DNA of 64,000 nt from Flavobacterium sp. KMS (GCF_000813005.1 NZ_JSYP01000006.1:106031-170030), one strand, 5' to 3'. Shown: positions 44,509 through 54,073, numbered from the stretch's first letter. Notes: generated by a model not told the origin, from the letters alone. Made by a program: numbers and translations.

Positions 44509-44895
44509 ATGTCGTTTTTAACATCGTTGTCAGTAGCCGGAAAGGACTACAAAGTATTAAATGTAAGTTATGATTTAGCTCAAGAAACTGATGCTTCTGG
44601 GCGTCCATCTACAGTAACACGTGGTGGTAGAATCATGATCGAAGTAGAATCAACTGGTAGCACAGAATTGTTCGAATGGATGACCAATAATTTCGAAAGA
44701 AAAGATGGGTCAGTAAAATTCATCAAACGTGATTCGAATGCTACTTTAAAAGAGTTGAAGTTCACAGAAGCTTACATGGTTAAGTACAAAGAGAATTTTG
44801 ATCATAACAGTGCTACTCCGTTAACGGAAACTTTTATGATCTCAGCTCGTAGAATCTCGATGGGCGGAGGAGAATTTGATAATGCTTGGGTTTAA
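44509..44895 (+). CDS. hcp: T6SS tube protein Hcp (TssD), main copy
   Basis: The ring-forming inner-tube protein, secreted with effectors. Seen: MSFLTSLSVAGKDYKVLNVSYDLAQETDASGRPSTVTRGGRIMI at the N-terminus, typical of T6SSiii Hcp, the loop WMTNNFERKDGSVKF, and a C-terminal MGGGEFDNAWV. At 128 aa it matches the family. It is a single-gene unit with its own upstream region and a strong terminator, fitting high expression. A second, more distant Hcp follows. Confidence 0.92.
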   Translation: MSFLTSLSVAGKDYKVLNVSYDLAQETDASGRPSTVTRGGRIMIEVESTGSTELFEWMTNNFERKDGSVKFIKRDSNATLKELKFTEAYMVKYKENFDHNSATPLTETFMISARRISMGGGEFDNAWV

Positions 44896-44936
44896 TCCTT
44901 TGGACTTTATCAAACTTAATTAAGCTTGAAACTATT

Positions 44937-44968
44937 AAAGGAAGTCCATTTATTGGACTTCCTTTTTT
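44937..44968 (+). terminator. Terminator after main hcp
   Basis: The 12-bp stem AAAGGAAGTCCA/TGGACTTCCTTT with a TTTAT loop is followed by a T-tract. Confidence 0.88.
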
Positions 44969-45051
44969 GTTTTGATGTGACTACTTAAATCTTTTTTAAG
45001 TAGAAGCTTAAACCTTATAACACTACTTTTTAACAATCTAAAAATCAACAA

Positions 45052-45447
45052 ATGAGTTTTTTATCAAAATTACACATAGACGGGGAAGAATATAATGTCC
45101 TGGAATTTAATATTAGTTTTAAACAAAAAATCGATACAACAAGTAAACCTACCGGTGATGCCAAAGGTGGTGTTATAAGAATGATTATCGAGGCAAGTCA
45201 GAATAGTCATTTTCTATCATGGATGTTAAATAGTGATTTAACTAAAGATGGAAAAATTGTTTTTTATAGAAGAGATGCTTTGAGCAAAATGAAAGAACTT
45301 ACGTTTGTAAAAGCATTTTGTATTGGTTATGATGAGCAATTTACAAGCACAACCGAAGTACCAATGAAAATAACAATGGAGTTGGTGGCCAAAGAATTGA
45401 CTTTTGGAGATGCTAAATTTTCAAACAACTGGATTGCTTTAGATTAA
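45052..45447 (+). CDS. Second Hcp/TssD-like tube protein
   Basis: The same fold and length (131 aa) as the copy at 44509, with matching frame points: MSFLSKLHIDGEEYNVLEFN, DTTSKPTGDAKGGVIRMIIEA, WMLNSDLTKDGKIVFYRRD, ELTFGDAKFSNNWIALD. Identity to the first copy is only moderate by eye. It lies 35 bp before vgrG, so it may form the ring next to the spike or carry specific cargo, while the first copy makes the bulk of the tube. Confidence 0.85.
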   Translation: MSFLSKLHIDGEEYNVLEFNISFKQKIDTTSKPTGDAKGGVIRMIIEASQNSHFLSWMLNSDLTKDGKIVFYRRDALSKMKELTFVKAFCIGYDEQFTSTTEVPMKITMELVAKELTFGDAKFSNNWIALD

Positions 45448-45482
45448 TTGTAAAGGCTAATTAAAAACAAGGACGCATTATT

Positions 45483-47291
45483 ATGGCACACTTTTCAGAA
45501 CAAGTACATATATCTATAGGAAGTTTTACCCAAAACGTTGTTTATTATGATTTAAAGCTATCGCAAAAGATGGCTGATCATCATCATTTTTCGTTTATTT
45601 GGCAATACACAGGTAAAGCAATAATTAAACCAGCAGACCAAGCAAAAGCTTTAAGAGGTTACTTAGGAGATGAAGTTATTTTTACTTTTAAAAGCCTTAC
45701 CGGAATAAGATTGATGAGTAAAGGTATCATTACAGAGCTTTCGTCTGTAGATCTTCATGGAAGCCCAGTGGGTTTACATGTAACAGGTGTGAGTCATAGT
45801 ATTGTTCTCGATGATATGAAAAAAACAAGATCATATCAGGAACGAGGAATGGATGATATTGTACTTAGTATCTTAGCCGAAGGGCCAGGAGAATTTTATC
45901 AAAGAGATTCTATAAGATCAACTTATCTTAAGGAATTAAAATACATAGCACAGTATAATGAATCCAGTTTTGAATTTCTTAAAAGACTGGCAACACGTTA
46001 TGGACAATGGTTTTATTTTGATGGTATGCGCATGCAATTTGGACAAACAAAAACTAGTAAAGTAAAACTCATCAATGGAGCTTCTTTACACAGTTTTAAG
46101 ATACAGACCAATATGGTGTCGCACAAAATCTCCTTAACAGGTTATGACTATGAAAGTGGAGCTACAATACGTAATGCTGCTGCAAGAACTTCTGCGGGTA
46201 GTAAAGATAGTTTTTCGGCTATTGTAGGCTATAATCAAGGAACTGTTGCACAATCAGATTTAAGTATTAGTGCCTATACAACCAACGCACAGAATAAAGA
46301 AGAAATTGATGAAATGGTTACGTTGCAAACAGGAGGTAGCGATGCCAATAGTGTATATTATAGCGGAATCTCTTATTTTCCTTTAGGAGTAGGTCAAGTT
46401 TTTACGATAGTAAATCAAACCGTAGAACATGAACTTATTGTTATAGAAGCCATACACCATTCTGAGGTTCACGGTAACTATTCTTGTGAGTTCAAAGCTA
46501 TTCCTGCAGATGTTGCTGTACCACATTATACTAATGTACATGTTTTTGCTAAAGCAGAAAGCCAGCCAGCACAGGTAAAAGATAATAGTGATCCCGAAGG
46601 ATTAGGACGAGTTATAGTACAGTTTTATGGAACAAGTGGCAATGCTGTAAGTCCATGGATACGTATGATACAACCTCATTCTGGTGCAGGAAAAGGATTT
46701 TATTTTATTCCAGAAATTGGAGAAGAAGTATTGGTAGGTTTTGAAGGAAATAATGCCCAGAATCCTTACGTAATAGGAACACAATACAACGGACAAGATA
46801 AAAGTGGGTATGCAGATGCTCAAAATAATATAAAAGCCATTCATACCCGTAGCGGGCATATAATCAAGTTTACAGAAGAAGAGAGCATAATAATTGCAGA
46901 TCAAAACGGCAACGAAATACAACTCGATACTGTAGGTGGAAATATAAATATTACCGCATCAAATACAATAACAATGAATGCTACTAACATTATTATGAAT
47001 GCTTCTGAAAATGTTACGACTACAGCAGGAATGAGTATTATGGAAAGTGCAGGAGCAGACAAAACTACTATGGTAGCAATGATGCTAAATACTAGTGTTG
47101 GAGGAGATAATATGCTAAATGTGACGGGGAACTTCACGGAAAATATTCAAGGTAATTTAGAATCTCATACCGAGAAAGAGAGACAAGAAATAGCCGTGAA
47201 AGGAATTGATACAAGCAGCGAAGGAGGTATAAATAAGCATTCTAAAAAAGAAATGCAGAATAATAGTGCTGAAAAATCTAAATCTCATTAA
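45483..47291 (+). CDS. vgrG: T6SS spike protein VgrG (TssI)
   Basis: The trimeric puncturing spike. Residues 1-370 form the gp27-like hub (YDLKLSQKMADHHHFSFIW, YLKELKYIAQYNESSFEFLKRLATRYGQWFYFDG). An OB-fold gp5-like segment at about 370-440 has DPEGLGRVIVQFYG, SPWIRMIQPHSGAGKGFYF, PEIGEEVLVGFEG and NPYVIGTQYNG. The end is a beta-helix with N/T/I repeats (NINITASNTITMNATNIIMNA) and a short charged tail. No enzymatic extension is present, so cargo is carried by separate proteins. Two genes with a shared N-terminal domain follow; the first starts 3 bp after the vgrG stop. Confidence 0.93.
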   Translation: MAHFSEQVHISIGSFTQNVVYYDLKLSQKMADHHHFSFIWQYTGKAIIKPADQAKALRGYLGDEVIFTFKSLTGIRLMSKGIITELSSVDLHGSPVGLHVTGVSHSIVLDDMKKTRSYQERGMDDIVLSILAEGPGEFYQRDSIRSTYLKELKYIAQYNESSFEFLKRLATRYGQWFYFDGMRMQFGQTKTSKVKLINGASLHSFKIQTNMVSHKISLTGYDYESGATIRNAAARTSAGSKDSFSAIVGYNQGTVAQSDLSISAYTTNAQNKEEIDEMVTLQTGGSDANSVYYSGISYFPLGVGQVFTIVNQTVEHELIVIEAIHHSEVHGNYSCEFKAIPADVAVPHYTNVHVFAKAESQPAQVKDNSDPEGLGRVIVQFYGTSGNAVSPWIRMIQPHSGAGKGFYFIPEIGEEVLVGFEGNNAQNPYVIGTQYNGQDKSGYADAQNNIKAIHTRSGHIIKFTEEESIIIADQNGNEIQLDTVGGNINITASNTITMNATNIIMNASENVTTTAGMSIMESAGADKTTMVAMMLNTSVGGDNMLNVTGNFTENIQGNLESHTEKERQEIAVKGIDTSSEGGINKHSKKEMQNNSAEKSKSH

Positions 47292-47294
47292 TAC

Positions 47295-48557
47295 ATGAGC
47301 AGAATAAGAATTGTAGGAGGTACGATAACAAAAACTACTGTTGGAGATCATAATATATACTCTGAAGGAAATATTGTTTATAATTCAGGTAAAGCAATTA
47401 CAGAAACAAGCGATGTAGGTATTAGTTATGGGGAACCGAAAGATGCTCCGCCTCCTGAAAAAATTGCAAAATGTTTAGTTGAATATAGACCTTGTAAGGA
47501 TTGGAAAGGTGAATTTGGTATTGATTGGCCTAGAAAAAAAGACAGTAAAATGGCTGTTGATGTTCCTTATAATGGAATTATAGGGAAATATGGTGCAACT
47601 TACGGATCTGAACCTACTGCAATCTTTACTCCAGAGAATAAAGCTTATCTAAACCATTTAAATCAATATAGTTTTTTTAATTGTTATAAAGGAAAATACT
47701 ATATCCCCAATGTTACTCTTATGAAGGGACAAACAGCCTTTTTTGATGTAATAACTGAAGTTGAAGAAGAACCAGAGAAATTGCATTATGTCTATGATAC
47801 AGCTGTTTTTGAACTTACGATCTTAAAAAAATTAACTTCAACAAAAGGGAAACACTATGATGAAAAAGCTTTGAAAATTAAATGTTTAAAACAATTTGAT
47901 AAAAAACAAAGCATCCGTATTATAGCAACAAAGAAAAAATATTTAGAGAAAGTAGGAGAAATATTCATTTTACCTAACAATAATGTAAAAGAAATTAAAA
48001 TTCTGTTCATCCCTGTTAGCCATAACGGTATAAAAGGAAGTATAAAAGGAAATGAAGTACAAATTCTTGGTAATGCTTTAAATCAATCTTATATAAAAGG
48101 GGATATAAAAAGCATGAAAGAAATAAAAGTTGGGGGTTGGTGGTATGATTTGTTTTTTACTTCAAAGGATAAAAAAGGAAATAAAGTAATGGACACTTCT
48201 AATGTAAAATCTATTCATAAAACACTTGATGAGGTGTTTTTTGAAGATAAAAAAAATGAAATTTATAAAGATTGCTATAGATTATATATGCTTCCTAATG
48301 GTAAGTTAAACGGAATAGCTGAAAATGTGGGCGGTAACTCCAGAGTAGCTGTTGTTTATCAAAATAGGAATGATTCTACCGCTCCTCATGAGTTAATGCA
48401 TGCCATGGGATTGTATCACACTTTTGATAACGATGGTTTGTTTACTTACAAGTTTTGTAAAACAGATAATATAATGGATTATACACATCAAATCGGTAAA
48501 GCACGTTTTTCAACAAATAAATGGCAATGGAAGATTCTTAATTCCAGCATACGATGA
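47295..48557 (+). CDS. Putative T6SS effector with metzincin-type metallopeptidase domain
   Basis: No signal peptide. Residues 1-48 (MSRIRIVGGTITKTTVGDHN, then NIVYNSGKAITETSDVGISY) are nearly identical to the start of the 49879 protein and look like a beta-type loading domain. Residues 60-290 hold an Ig-like or mixed region. The C-terminal domain has HELMHAMGLYH (365-375), the HExxHxxGxxH zinc site of metzincins, and NIMDY (392-396), the Met-turn. The Glu366 base is present, so it should be active. The stop TGA overlaps the ATG of the next lipoprotein gene. Target unknown; a periplasmic protein is likely given the lipoprotein partner. Confidence 0.82.
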   Translation: MSRIRIVGGTITKTTVGDHNIYSEGNIVYNSGKAITETSDVGISYGEPKDAPPPEKIAKCLVEYRPCKDWKGEFGIDWPRKKDSKMAVDVPYNGIIGKYGATYGSEPTAIFTPENKAYLNHLNQYSFFNCYKGKYYIPNVTLMKGQTAFFDVITEVEEEPEKLHYVYDTAVFELTILKKLTSTKGKHYDEKALKIKCLKQFDKKQSIRIIATKKKYLEKVGEIFILPNNNVKEIKILFIPVSHNGIKGSIKGNEVQILGNALNQSYIKGDIKSMKEIKVGGWWYDLFFTSKDKKGNKVMDTSNVKSIHKTLDEVFFEDKKNEIYKDCYRLYMLPNGKLNGIAENVGGNSRVAVVYQNRNDSTAPHELMHAMGLYHTFDNDGLFTYKFCKTDNIMDYTHQIGKARFSTNKWQWKILNSSIR

Positions 48558-49348
48558 AAAAAATAAAAAGTATAATATGTCTATGCATTATTGCATTTAA
48601 TTTAATGTCTTGTGGTGGGCAAACAGAAAAAGGAGTTTATTATCCTAAAGAAAAAATTATGACAACTGATAAGTTTGATTTTGTTAAATATAACCGAATT
48701 GTTGAAGAGAAAAGAAAATTAGGAGAGTTTGATCTTTATAATCATATTGAGGTTTTAGCAAATGGAAATGTGGTTGAAAGTTCTCAGGCACAAGATAAAT
48801 CGGCAACAGTAATAATTTTACCGCCTGTTCCAGAATTAATAGAAACGCATAAAAGTTATCATAAAAATGGTTTCTTAGAATCTGAAACCCGAAGATATAT
48901 AGGATTGCAGTTAGGTTCTGATATTGTTAAATTTGATACTTCTAAGTATTATGATAATAATGGTCAATTAGTAAAGGAAGTGGATGAAGCAGCTAAATAT
49001 GAAAACATAAAAGTGAAGCCACTTAATTTATTTGAAATTTTAAAGAAAGAACCTTTGTTTGTAAATCTAAGCAAAGAGGAGCAAGTTCTTTTTAAAGCTA
49101 TTTTTGATTTACCACAAAAAGAAGATGAAATTTCACCAGATATCATTTCTAAAATTCTAAAAAAATATACGATACTTAATCCTGCAGATAGGGAAGATGT
49201 TAAAAATACGTTTTTAACATTAAGTAATGATGAGAATATGTGGGAGGTGGTTAAAGATATCTATCCTTTTGGAAGAATTGAGTATAATGTAGATTCAAAC
49301 TCTGGTAAGATAATTAAAAGGAACTATATAAAAGAGACAAGACCATAA
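48554..49348 (+). CDS. Lipoprotein, likely immunity to the metzincin effector
   Basis: The ATG overlaps the effector stop codon (ATGA), a coupling seen in effector-immunity pairs. Signal peptide MKKIKSIICLCIIAFNLMSC with a lipobox puts it in the periplasm. The first half of the mature part resembles MORN/toxin-antidote type text (YHKNGFLESETRRYIG, YYDNNGQLVKEVDE). The second half is helical (ILKKEPLFVNLSKEEQVLFKAIFDL). No inhibitor family is recognised. The role is inferred from position. Confidence 0.7.
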   Translation: MKKIKSIICLCIIAFNLMSCGGQTEKGVYYPKEKIMTTDKFDFVKYNRIVEEKRKLGEFDLYNHIEVLANGNVVESSQAQDKSATVIILPPVPELIETHKSYHKNGFLESETRRYIGLQLGSDIVKFDTSKYYDNNGQLVKEVDEAAKYENIKVKPLNLFEILKKEPLFVNLSKEEQVLFKAIFDLPQKEDEISPDIISKILKKYTILNPADREDVKNTFLTLSNDENMWEVVKDIYPFGRIEYNVDSNSGKIIKRNYIKETRP

Positions 49349-49524
49349 TGATAATTACGTCTTTGTTTTTGAAAGTTTAAATTTCATTATCGGATAAAAG
49401 TAAATCTGAATTTTAAATATTTGGATTGAATTTAAGCTGGATTTTCTTTAGGAAACTATGATTTATCTCGATTAATGAGATAAAAAGAAATCAATAGAGA
49501 TTAATTGATTGATATATTTAATAC

Positions 49525-49812
49525 ATGTATAAGAGTATAATTATTCCTGCTGTTGCCATTTTCATGCAACTGATGGGCTTTATTCATTTGTATTTAATCT
49601 ATAAAAATGGAAATAGTCATATACCTGCTGCTTTTATCGAATTGAATTTTTTAGCAGCTTTTAATGCAGTAGTTTTATTGATTGCTTATTTTTTCTTTTT
49701 CAAAGCTGCAAGTAAAACAAATTGGTGGGTAGTTTCAATTGGATTATCTGTACTGACTATATTATTTTTAATTATTACGTATTCAATAATGTTCTTTTCT
49801 AAATATAAATAA
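49525..49812 (+). CDS. Small three-helix membrane protein between effector modules
   Basis: A 95-residue protein with about three hydrophobic segments (5-25, 37-60, 68-90) and no recognised domain. It is preceded by a 176-bp AT-rich gap and followed by the second effector 66 bp later. Possible roles are an immunity protein of an earlier lost effector or an unrelated small membrane protein. The reading frame is clean and starts at an ATG. Confidence 0.5.
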   Translation: MYKSIIIPAVAIFMQLMGFIHLYLIYKNGNSHIPAAFIELNFLAAFNAVVLLIAYFFFFKAASKTNWWVVSIGLSVLTILFLIITYSIMFFSKYK

Positions 49813-49878
49813 AGAAGATAAGTAAACGAACAATAATTATTTCTGGTTTAAAAAATCTAAATCACACTAAATAAAATT

Positions 49879-52302
49879 ATGAGCAGAATAAGAATTGTAG
49901 GAGGTACAATAACAAAAACTACTGTTGGCGACCATAATATCTACTCTGATGGCAATATTGTTTATAATTCAGGTAAAGCTATTACAGAAACAAGTGATGT
50001 AGGTATTAGTTATGGAGAGCCGAAAAGCCCTCCTAAACAAGAAATTGTCGAAAGTAAATATAAACTTGAAAGTACTTACGCACATGATCAACTTTCAGCT
50101 TTAGCAAAACAATTAGATGAATTGCCTTTCATGTTTTTTATGGTTGGAGTTTTTGGAGAAGAAATCGAAGCAAGTGCACTAAGTAAGTTATATAGAGGAC
50201 TAAGTGATAAATCTATTACACCTCCAGAGATTGTGGTTACAAAATTTCCTGCCAGAGGAAGAAAAGCCAATTATAGTAATCATAGAAAAAAGATATTAGT
50301 TTGGGAACATTTTGTTGATTTGGCAGTAAAAGATAATGATGCAAGGGCAGAATTGATGTCCGCTTTGGTAGAAGAGTATGGTCATCATATTGATAATATT
50401 TTAAGAACTGAGCTTGCGACCAACGGAGTAGAAGATACCGATTATATAGATGAAGGAGCTAAGTTTGCTTATGCTTTATTTAATTTTGATATTTTTAAAG
50501 AAACACAGCTTTGTTTTGCTAAAGCAGAAACCTTAAACTTTACAGGAGATTTGATAATAGATTTTTCTGAGTTACATACGCAGATAAAAGAATATGTAGG
50601 TGAAGATAAGCAGTACGATGCCAACCCAAAAGATGAAGAAGAGGGTTTTGGTGCCGGTTTTGAGGCTGGAATGCATGGAGGAATTGAAAGAGAGGCATTA
50701 AAAGACTTGGTTAGAGAAAATAGGCTAACGGAATTAGAGGTAAAGCAAATCTATTATGGTAATTGGCTTCGTGATTATTCTCAAATTATATTAGAAAGTA
50801 CTATAAGATTAGAAAAACCAGACATTGATAAAATAAAACAGAGCAAGATCGAGCATCTTAATAGTCTGCTTAAAATGAATCCGTACAAAATATCCCATGA
50901 AGGTTTCATAAAGCTTTTAGAAATACTGGCAGCTAAAGAATTCGTATTTGGCTCCGATAAATTTACTCCGAATTATAAAAATCATGTAGAGACTTTTCAA
51001 AAAGAATATGGAGAACTTACTAAAGATGTTTTGGGGATATACCGACCAGAGGAACACATTGATAACCCGAAAGGTCTAAAAGATTTTAGTAGTCTTAGTA
51101 TTTCTTTTCAATATGAATATCCAAAAGGAAGTTTTACCACGAAGAAATTATATGCAGGAGAAGAGCCTAAAGCACTATTGGTAAATGGGCTTAACTTAAA
51201 AAATTATATAGCTACAAAAGACGAACCCGATCCTCAAAGACCAACATCTGATGTTTATATGTTTCAACAGCTTAAACTAGCAGTGCAATATGGTAAAAAT
51301 AAAGATGGCTTTAGGCATTTAGGTGCAGCTTTTCATGTGCTGGAAGATTTTTTTTCGCATACCAATTTTGTAGAATTAGCGTTAATAAAAGCAGGAAGTT
51401 TACTTCTTGATCAAAATAAAAATAGTGATTTAGGTAAACAATTGGTTCTCGTATATCCATGGGTACAAGACATGAAAGGCGCGGATTATAGTACTATTCC
51501 TATAGTAACCGGTAAGTTTTTACTAGATGACACTATGGCAAGTGTATTGCCCAAAGTAGGCGAAAAGATGTTTCCAGTTGGGATACAAGATTATGTGCAA
51601 AGAAAGCCTAGAGACAGAACTTTTCAGGATGCCTTTATATTAACCACTTTAGAAGATTTATCTACTGGACAACAGACTGATGGTCTGGAAAAAGATCCTG
51701 TTTATATGGGGATGAAGAGTTCGGAATTACTTACTATGTATCAAAGTTATTTAAAACTGATTGATATCAAAGCAGGGGCAGTACAATATGCTGGTTTGTT
51801 AGGAAGGATAATAGATAGAGGATTAAGTTTTATGGGAGATTCCTTAGCAACGTTTAATAATATAGCATACAACTTGCTTTTAGGCTCAGTAGATGAAGAT
51901 CTAAAAATAGAGCAAACAGAAAATAGTAATAAAAACTATGGTACCGATCCAACTCATACCCAAATAGCCAAAGATGCTCTTAATCACCCACTTAATCCTT
52001 TAGCCTCTGAACTTGCTAAAATAGCAGTTAAAGATGTAGCCACAAGAGTTTTGGATGCTTGGAAAACAGGTAGTGACCCTAAGGGAGAGATACTTGCCAA
52101 ATATGTGATAGAAAAATATACGGTGCATCCAATTTACCAAGTTACGGATTGGGCTAATGAACCAGTTAATAAATGGATAGATGAAAATGATACTATTATA
52201 ACAAGGCTCCAAAGTTCTACACCCTATGAACATGCAGAACAAGTTACACAAAGAGCAATAAGTAACAAAAAAGTGCAGGAAATTTTAAAATATTTTAAAT
52301 GA
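49879..52302 (+). CDS. Putative T6SS effector with Het-C domain
   Basis: An 807-residue protein without signal peptide. Residues 1-48 match the start of the 47295 protein with one substitution (E24D). A helix with SALVEEYGHHIDNI (161-174) follows. The Het-C core carries IYYGNWLRDYSQI (291-303) and LGAAFHVLEDFFSHTNFVEL (481-500), which are its diagnostic motifs. Het-C domains resemble helical zinc-dependent phospholipases, with the histidines and acidic residues of these motifs as metal ligands. I infer membrane or lipid attack. The stop overlaps the ATG of the next lipoprotein gene. Confidence 0.82.
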   Translation: MSRIRIVGGTITKTTVGDHNIYSDGNIVYNSGKAITETSDVGISYGEPKSPPKQEIVESKYKLESTYAHDQLSALAKQLDELPFMFFMVGVFGEEIEASALSKLYRGLSDKSITPPEIVVTKFPARGRKANYSNHRKKILVWEHFVDLAVKDNDARAELMSALVEEYGHHIDNILRTELATNGVEDTDYIDEGAKFAYALFNFDIFKETQLCFAKAETLNFTGDLIIDFSELHTQIKEYVGEDKQYDANPKDEEEGFGAGFEAGMHGGIEREALKDLVRENRLTELEVKQIYYGNWLRDYSQIILESTIRLEKPDIDKIKQSKIEHLNSLLKMNPYKISHEGFIKLLEILAAKEFVFGSDKFTPNYKNHVETFQKEYGELTKDVLGIYRPEEHIDNPKGLKDFSSLSISFQYEYPKGSFTTKKLYAGEEPKALLVNGLNLKNYIATKDEPDPQRPTSDVYMFQQLKLAVQYGKNKDGFRHLGAAFHVLEDFFSHTNFVELALIKAGSLLLDQNKNSDLGKQLVLVYPWVQDMKGADYSTIPIVTGKFLLDDTMASVLPKVGEKMFPVGIQDYVQRKPRDRTFQDAFILTTLEDLSTGQQTDGLEKDPVYMGMKSSELLTMYQSYLKLIDIKAGAVQYAGLLGRIIDRGLSFMGDSLATFNNIAYNLLLGSVDEDLKIEQTENSNKNYGTDPTHTQIAKDALNHPLNPLASELAKIAVKDVATRVLDAWKTGSDPKGEILAKYVIEKYTVHPIYQVTDWANEPVNKWIDENDTIITRLQSSTPYEHAEQVTQRAISNKKVQEILKYFK

Positions 52303-53087
52303 AAAAATTAGTAATATTAATGTTGAGTAGTTTTTTTATGCAATGTCAAACTTCAAAGAAAGAACCCATGTTAGAAACTGATTTTTATATTAGCGAACAT
52401 ACGATTACTTATAAAAAACAAGAATTGCCTTTTGGTAAACCCGTGGACGAATGGGTGAAAATTTTTGGAGAATATAATAGAAGACCTTATAAAAGGATAT
52501 ATATCTGGGACAATTTAGGGATTTACGTTTCCGAATCAGAACAAGATGAAAATATTAATGAACTTCAAATCTTCTTTATGAATCTTGATAGCCCTTTGGG
52601 ACAGATGGGGAAACTTGAAGAAGCCAAAGGAAGAGTATCTGTAGCATTTATAAAAGAAAAAGATAAAAATGTAGACTGGCTTAAAGAAGATTACAAAAAT
52701 GAAAAATATAAAAGGATAGAAGAAAGAAATACTACAGGCTCAGATTCTCCACAAAATTTCATTTACCCTTTTAAAATTTATGCAAATCCGCTAAACATAG
52801 AAGGAGCAGAGGTAAAAGCAGGTATGAAAGTGTCAGATATTAATAAAAAAAGAGCTGCAGCAGATTTGCCTCTCATCAAGTATTATGACGCAGATTTGAA
52901 TTCAAAACTAGAAGATGGTTCTACCACTACTTTGTCTAATGGTTATTTTACTACTTTTAATGGTTTTTTAACTCCTGAAGAACAAGAAAAAGCTGATTTT
53001 TATAATATTATGTATCGCCAAACCGAAGGCGAAATAGAATACATACGCATTGTGCATGACAAAGGACAGGAATATTATAAATATTAA
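52299..53087 (+). CDS. Lipoprotein, likely immunity to the Het-C effector
   Basis: The gene begins with an ATG that overlaps the effector stop (ATGA). The signal peptide MKKLVILMLSSFFMQC has a short lipobox. The mature region (ISEHTITYKKQELPFGKPVD, WDNLGIYVSESEQDENINEL) repeats a pattern found in small Bacteroidota lipoproteins linked to secreted toxins, and ends FNGFLTPEEQEKADFYNI. There is no catalytic motif. The periplasmic side of the inner or outer membrane is expected. Immunity is inferred. Confidence 0.7.
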   Translation: MKKLVILMLSSFFMQCQTSKKEPMLETDFYISEHTITYKKQELPFGKPVDEWVKIFGEYNRRPYKRIYIWDNLGIYVSESEQDENINELQIFFMNLDSPLGQMGKLEEAKGRVSVAFIKEKDKNVDWLKEDYKNEKYKRIEERNTTGSDSPQNFIYPFKIYANPLNIEGAEVKAGMKVSDINKKRAAADLPLIKYYDADLNSKLEDGSTTTLSNGYFTTFNGFLTPEEQEKADFYNIMYRQTEGEIEYIRIVHDKGQEYYKY

Positions 53088-53192
53088 TTTTGGTATAGAT
53101 GAAGTATTATTTATCGGGATACTAGCAAAATTTTGGGTTCATAGTAGTTGTGCACAACAAATGACAAGACTACACATTTTAAAAAATTTGTA

Positions 53193-54026
53193 ATGATAAA
53201 ATACATTTATTTGATAATTCTAACATTTACAGTTAACTCTGTTTATGCACAGAATAAATCAGAATTAGATATTATTCGTCATAGAGGTAAAGGAATGGGA
53301 TATGCTCTTAAAGATGGTAGCATAATAGTTGAGCCACAATTTAGTTCAGCATCATATGATATGGATGGATATTATATCGTATCGAAAATAGATAGCTTAA
53401 ATAATACTAGATATGCGTTACTAAACAGAGAAGGAAAGTATATTATTAATCTAGAAAATAGTTTTAATTTTTTTTACGTGAAAAATGGAAAAATAATAGT
53501 TAAAAAAAACAACTATTATGGGATAATTAATGATGATAATGAAATTGTTATTCCAATAAAATATTGTGAGATAAGGCTGGATAGTGAAGGAGTTATTATA
53601 GCAATGCAAAATAAAAAATACGGAGTTCTAGATTATAAAAATAATATTTTGGTCCCTTTTTTATATGACTTTATTTCTGATTTTTCTATTGTACATAGTA
53701 ATGGTAAGAGATATGCTGTTGTGGAAATTAATGGCAAAAATGGAGTTATTGATGATAGTAATAACTATCTCATAAAACCTATCAAAACAATAGAAATGAT
53801 TGAGGTTGTCAATAATTCAATTATTGTAAAAAAAGACGATAAATGGGGTATGATTGATTTTAAAATGCAGACTATTATACCAATTGAATATGATTCTTTA
53901 AAGTATTATAGATTACAATCCTACCTTCATGCTAAAAAAGATGAATATTATTATCATTTTACACTTGACGGCAAACTAATAAAGAAGTATAGTTTTGAAA
54001 ATAAAAATAAATCATTGATAGATTAA
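53193..54026 (+). CDS. Exported WG-repeat protein
   Basis: I start at 53193 (MIKYIYLIILTFTVNSVYAQ), a Sec signal peptide; the frame is open to 53148 but that adds a hydrophilic leader. The mature part is a row of WG-type beta repeats of about 40 residues (KGMGYALKDGSIIVEPQFSS, NYYGIINDDNEIVIPIKY, KKYGVLDYKNNILVPFLYD, DKWGMIDFKMQTIIPIEYDS). WG-repeat proteins often accompany polymorphic toxins. It follows the Het-C module, so it may be a second immunity or scaffold protein; not proven. Confidence 0.72.
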   Translation: MIKYIYLIILTFTVNSVYAQNKSELDIIRHRGKGMGYALKDGSIIVEPQFSSASYDMDGYYIVSKIDSLNNTRYALLNREGKYIINLENSFNFFYVKNGKIIVKKNNYYGIINDDNEIVIPIKYCEIRLDSEGVIIAMQNKKYGVLDYKNNILVPFLYDFISDFSIVHSNGKRYAVVEINGKNGVIDDSNNYLIKPIKTIEMIEVVNNSIIVKKDDKWGMIDFKMQTIIPIEYDSLKYYRLQSYLHAKKDEYYYHFTLDGKLIKKYSFENKNKSLID

Positions 54027-54073
54027 TAAAATTAGAAAATTTTTAATGAAACAGTTTTTATACTCTGATATGG

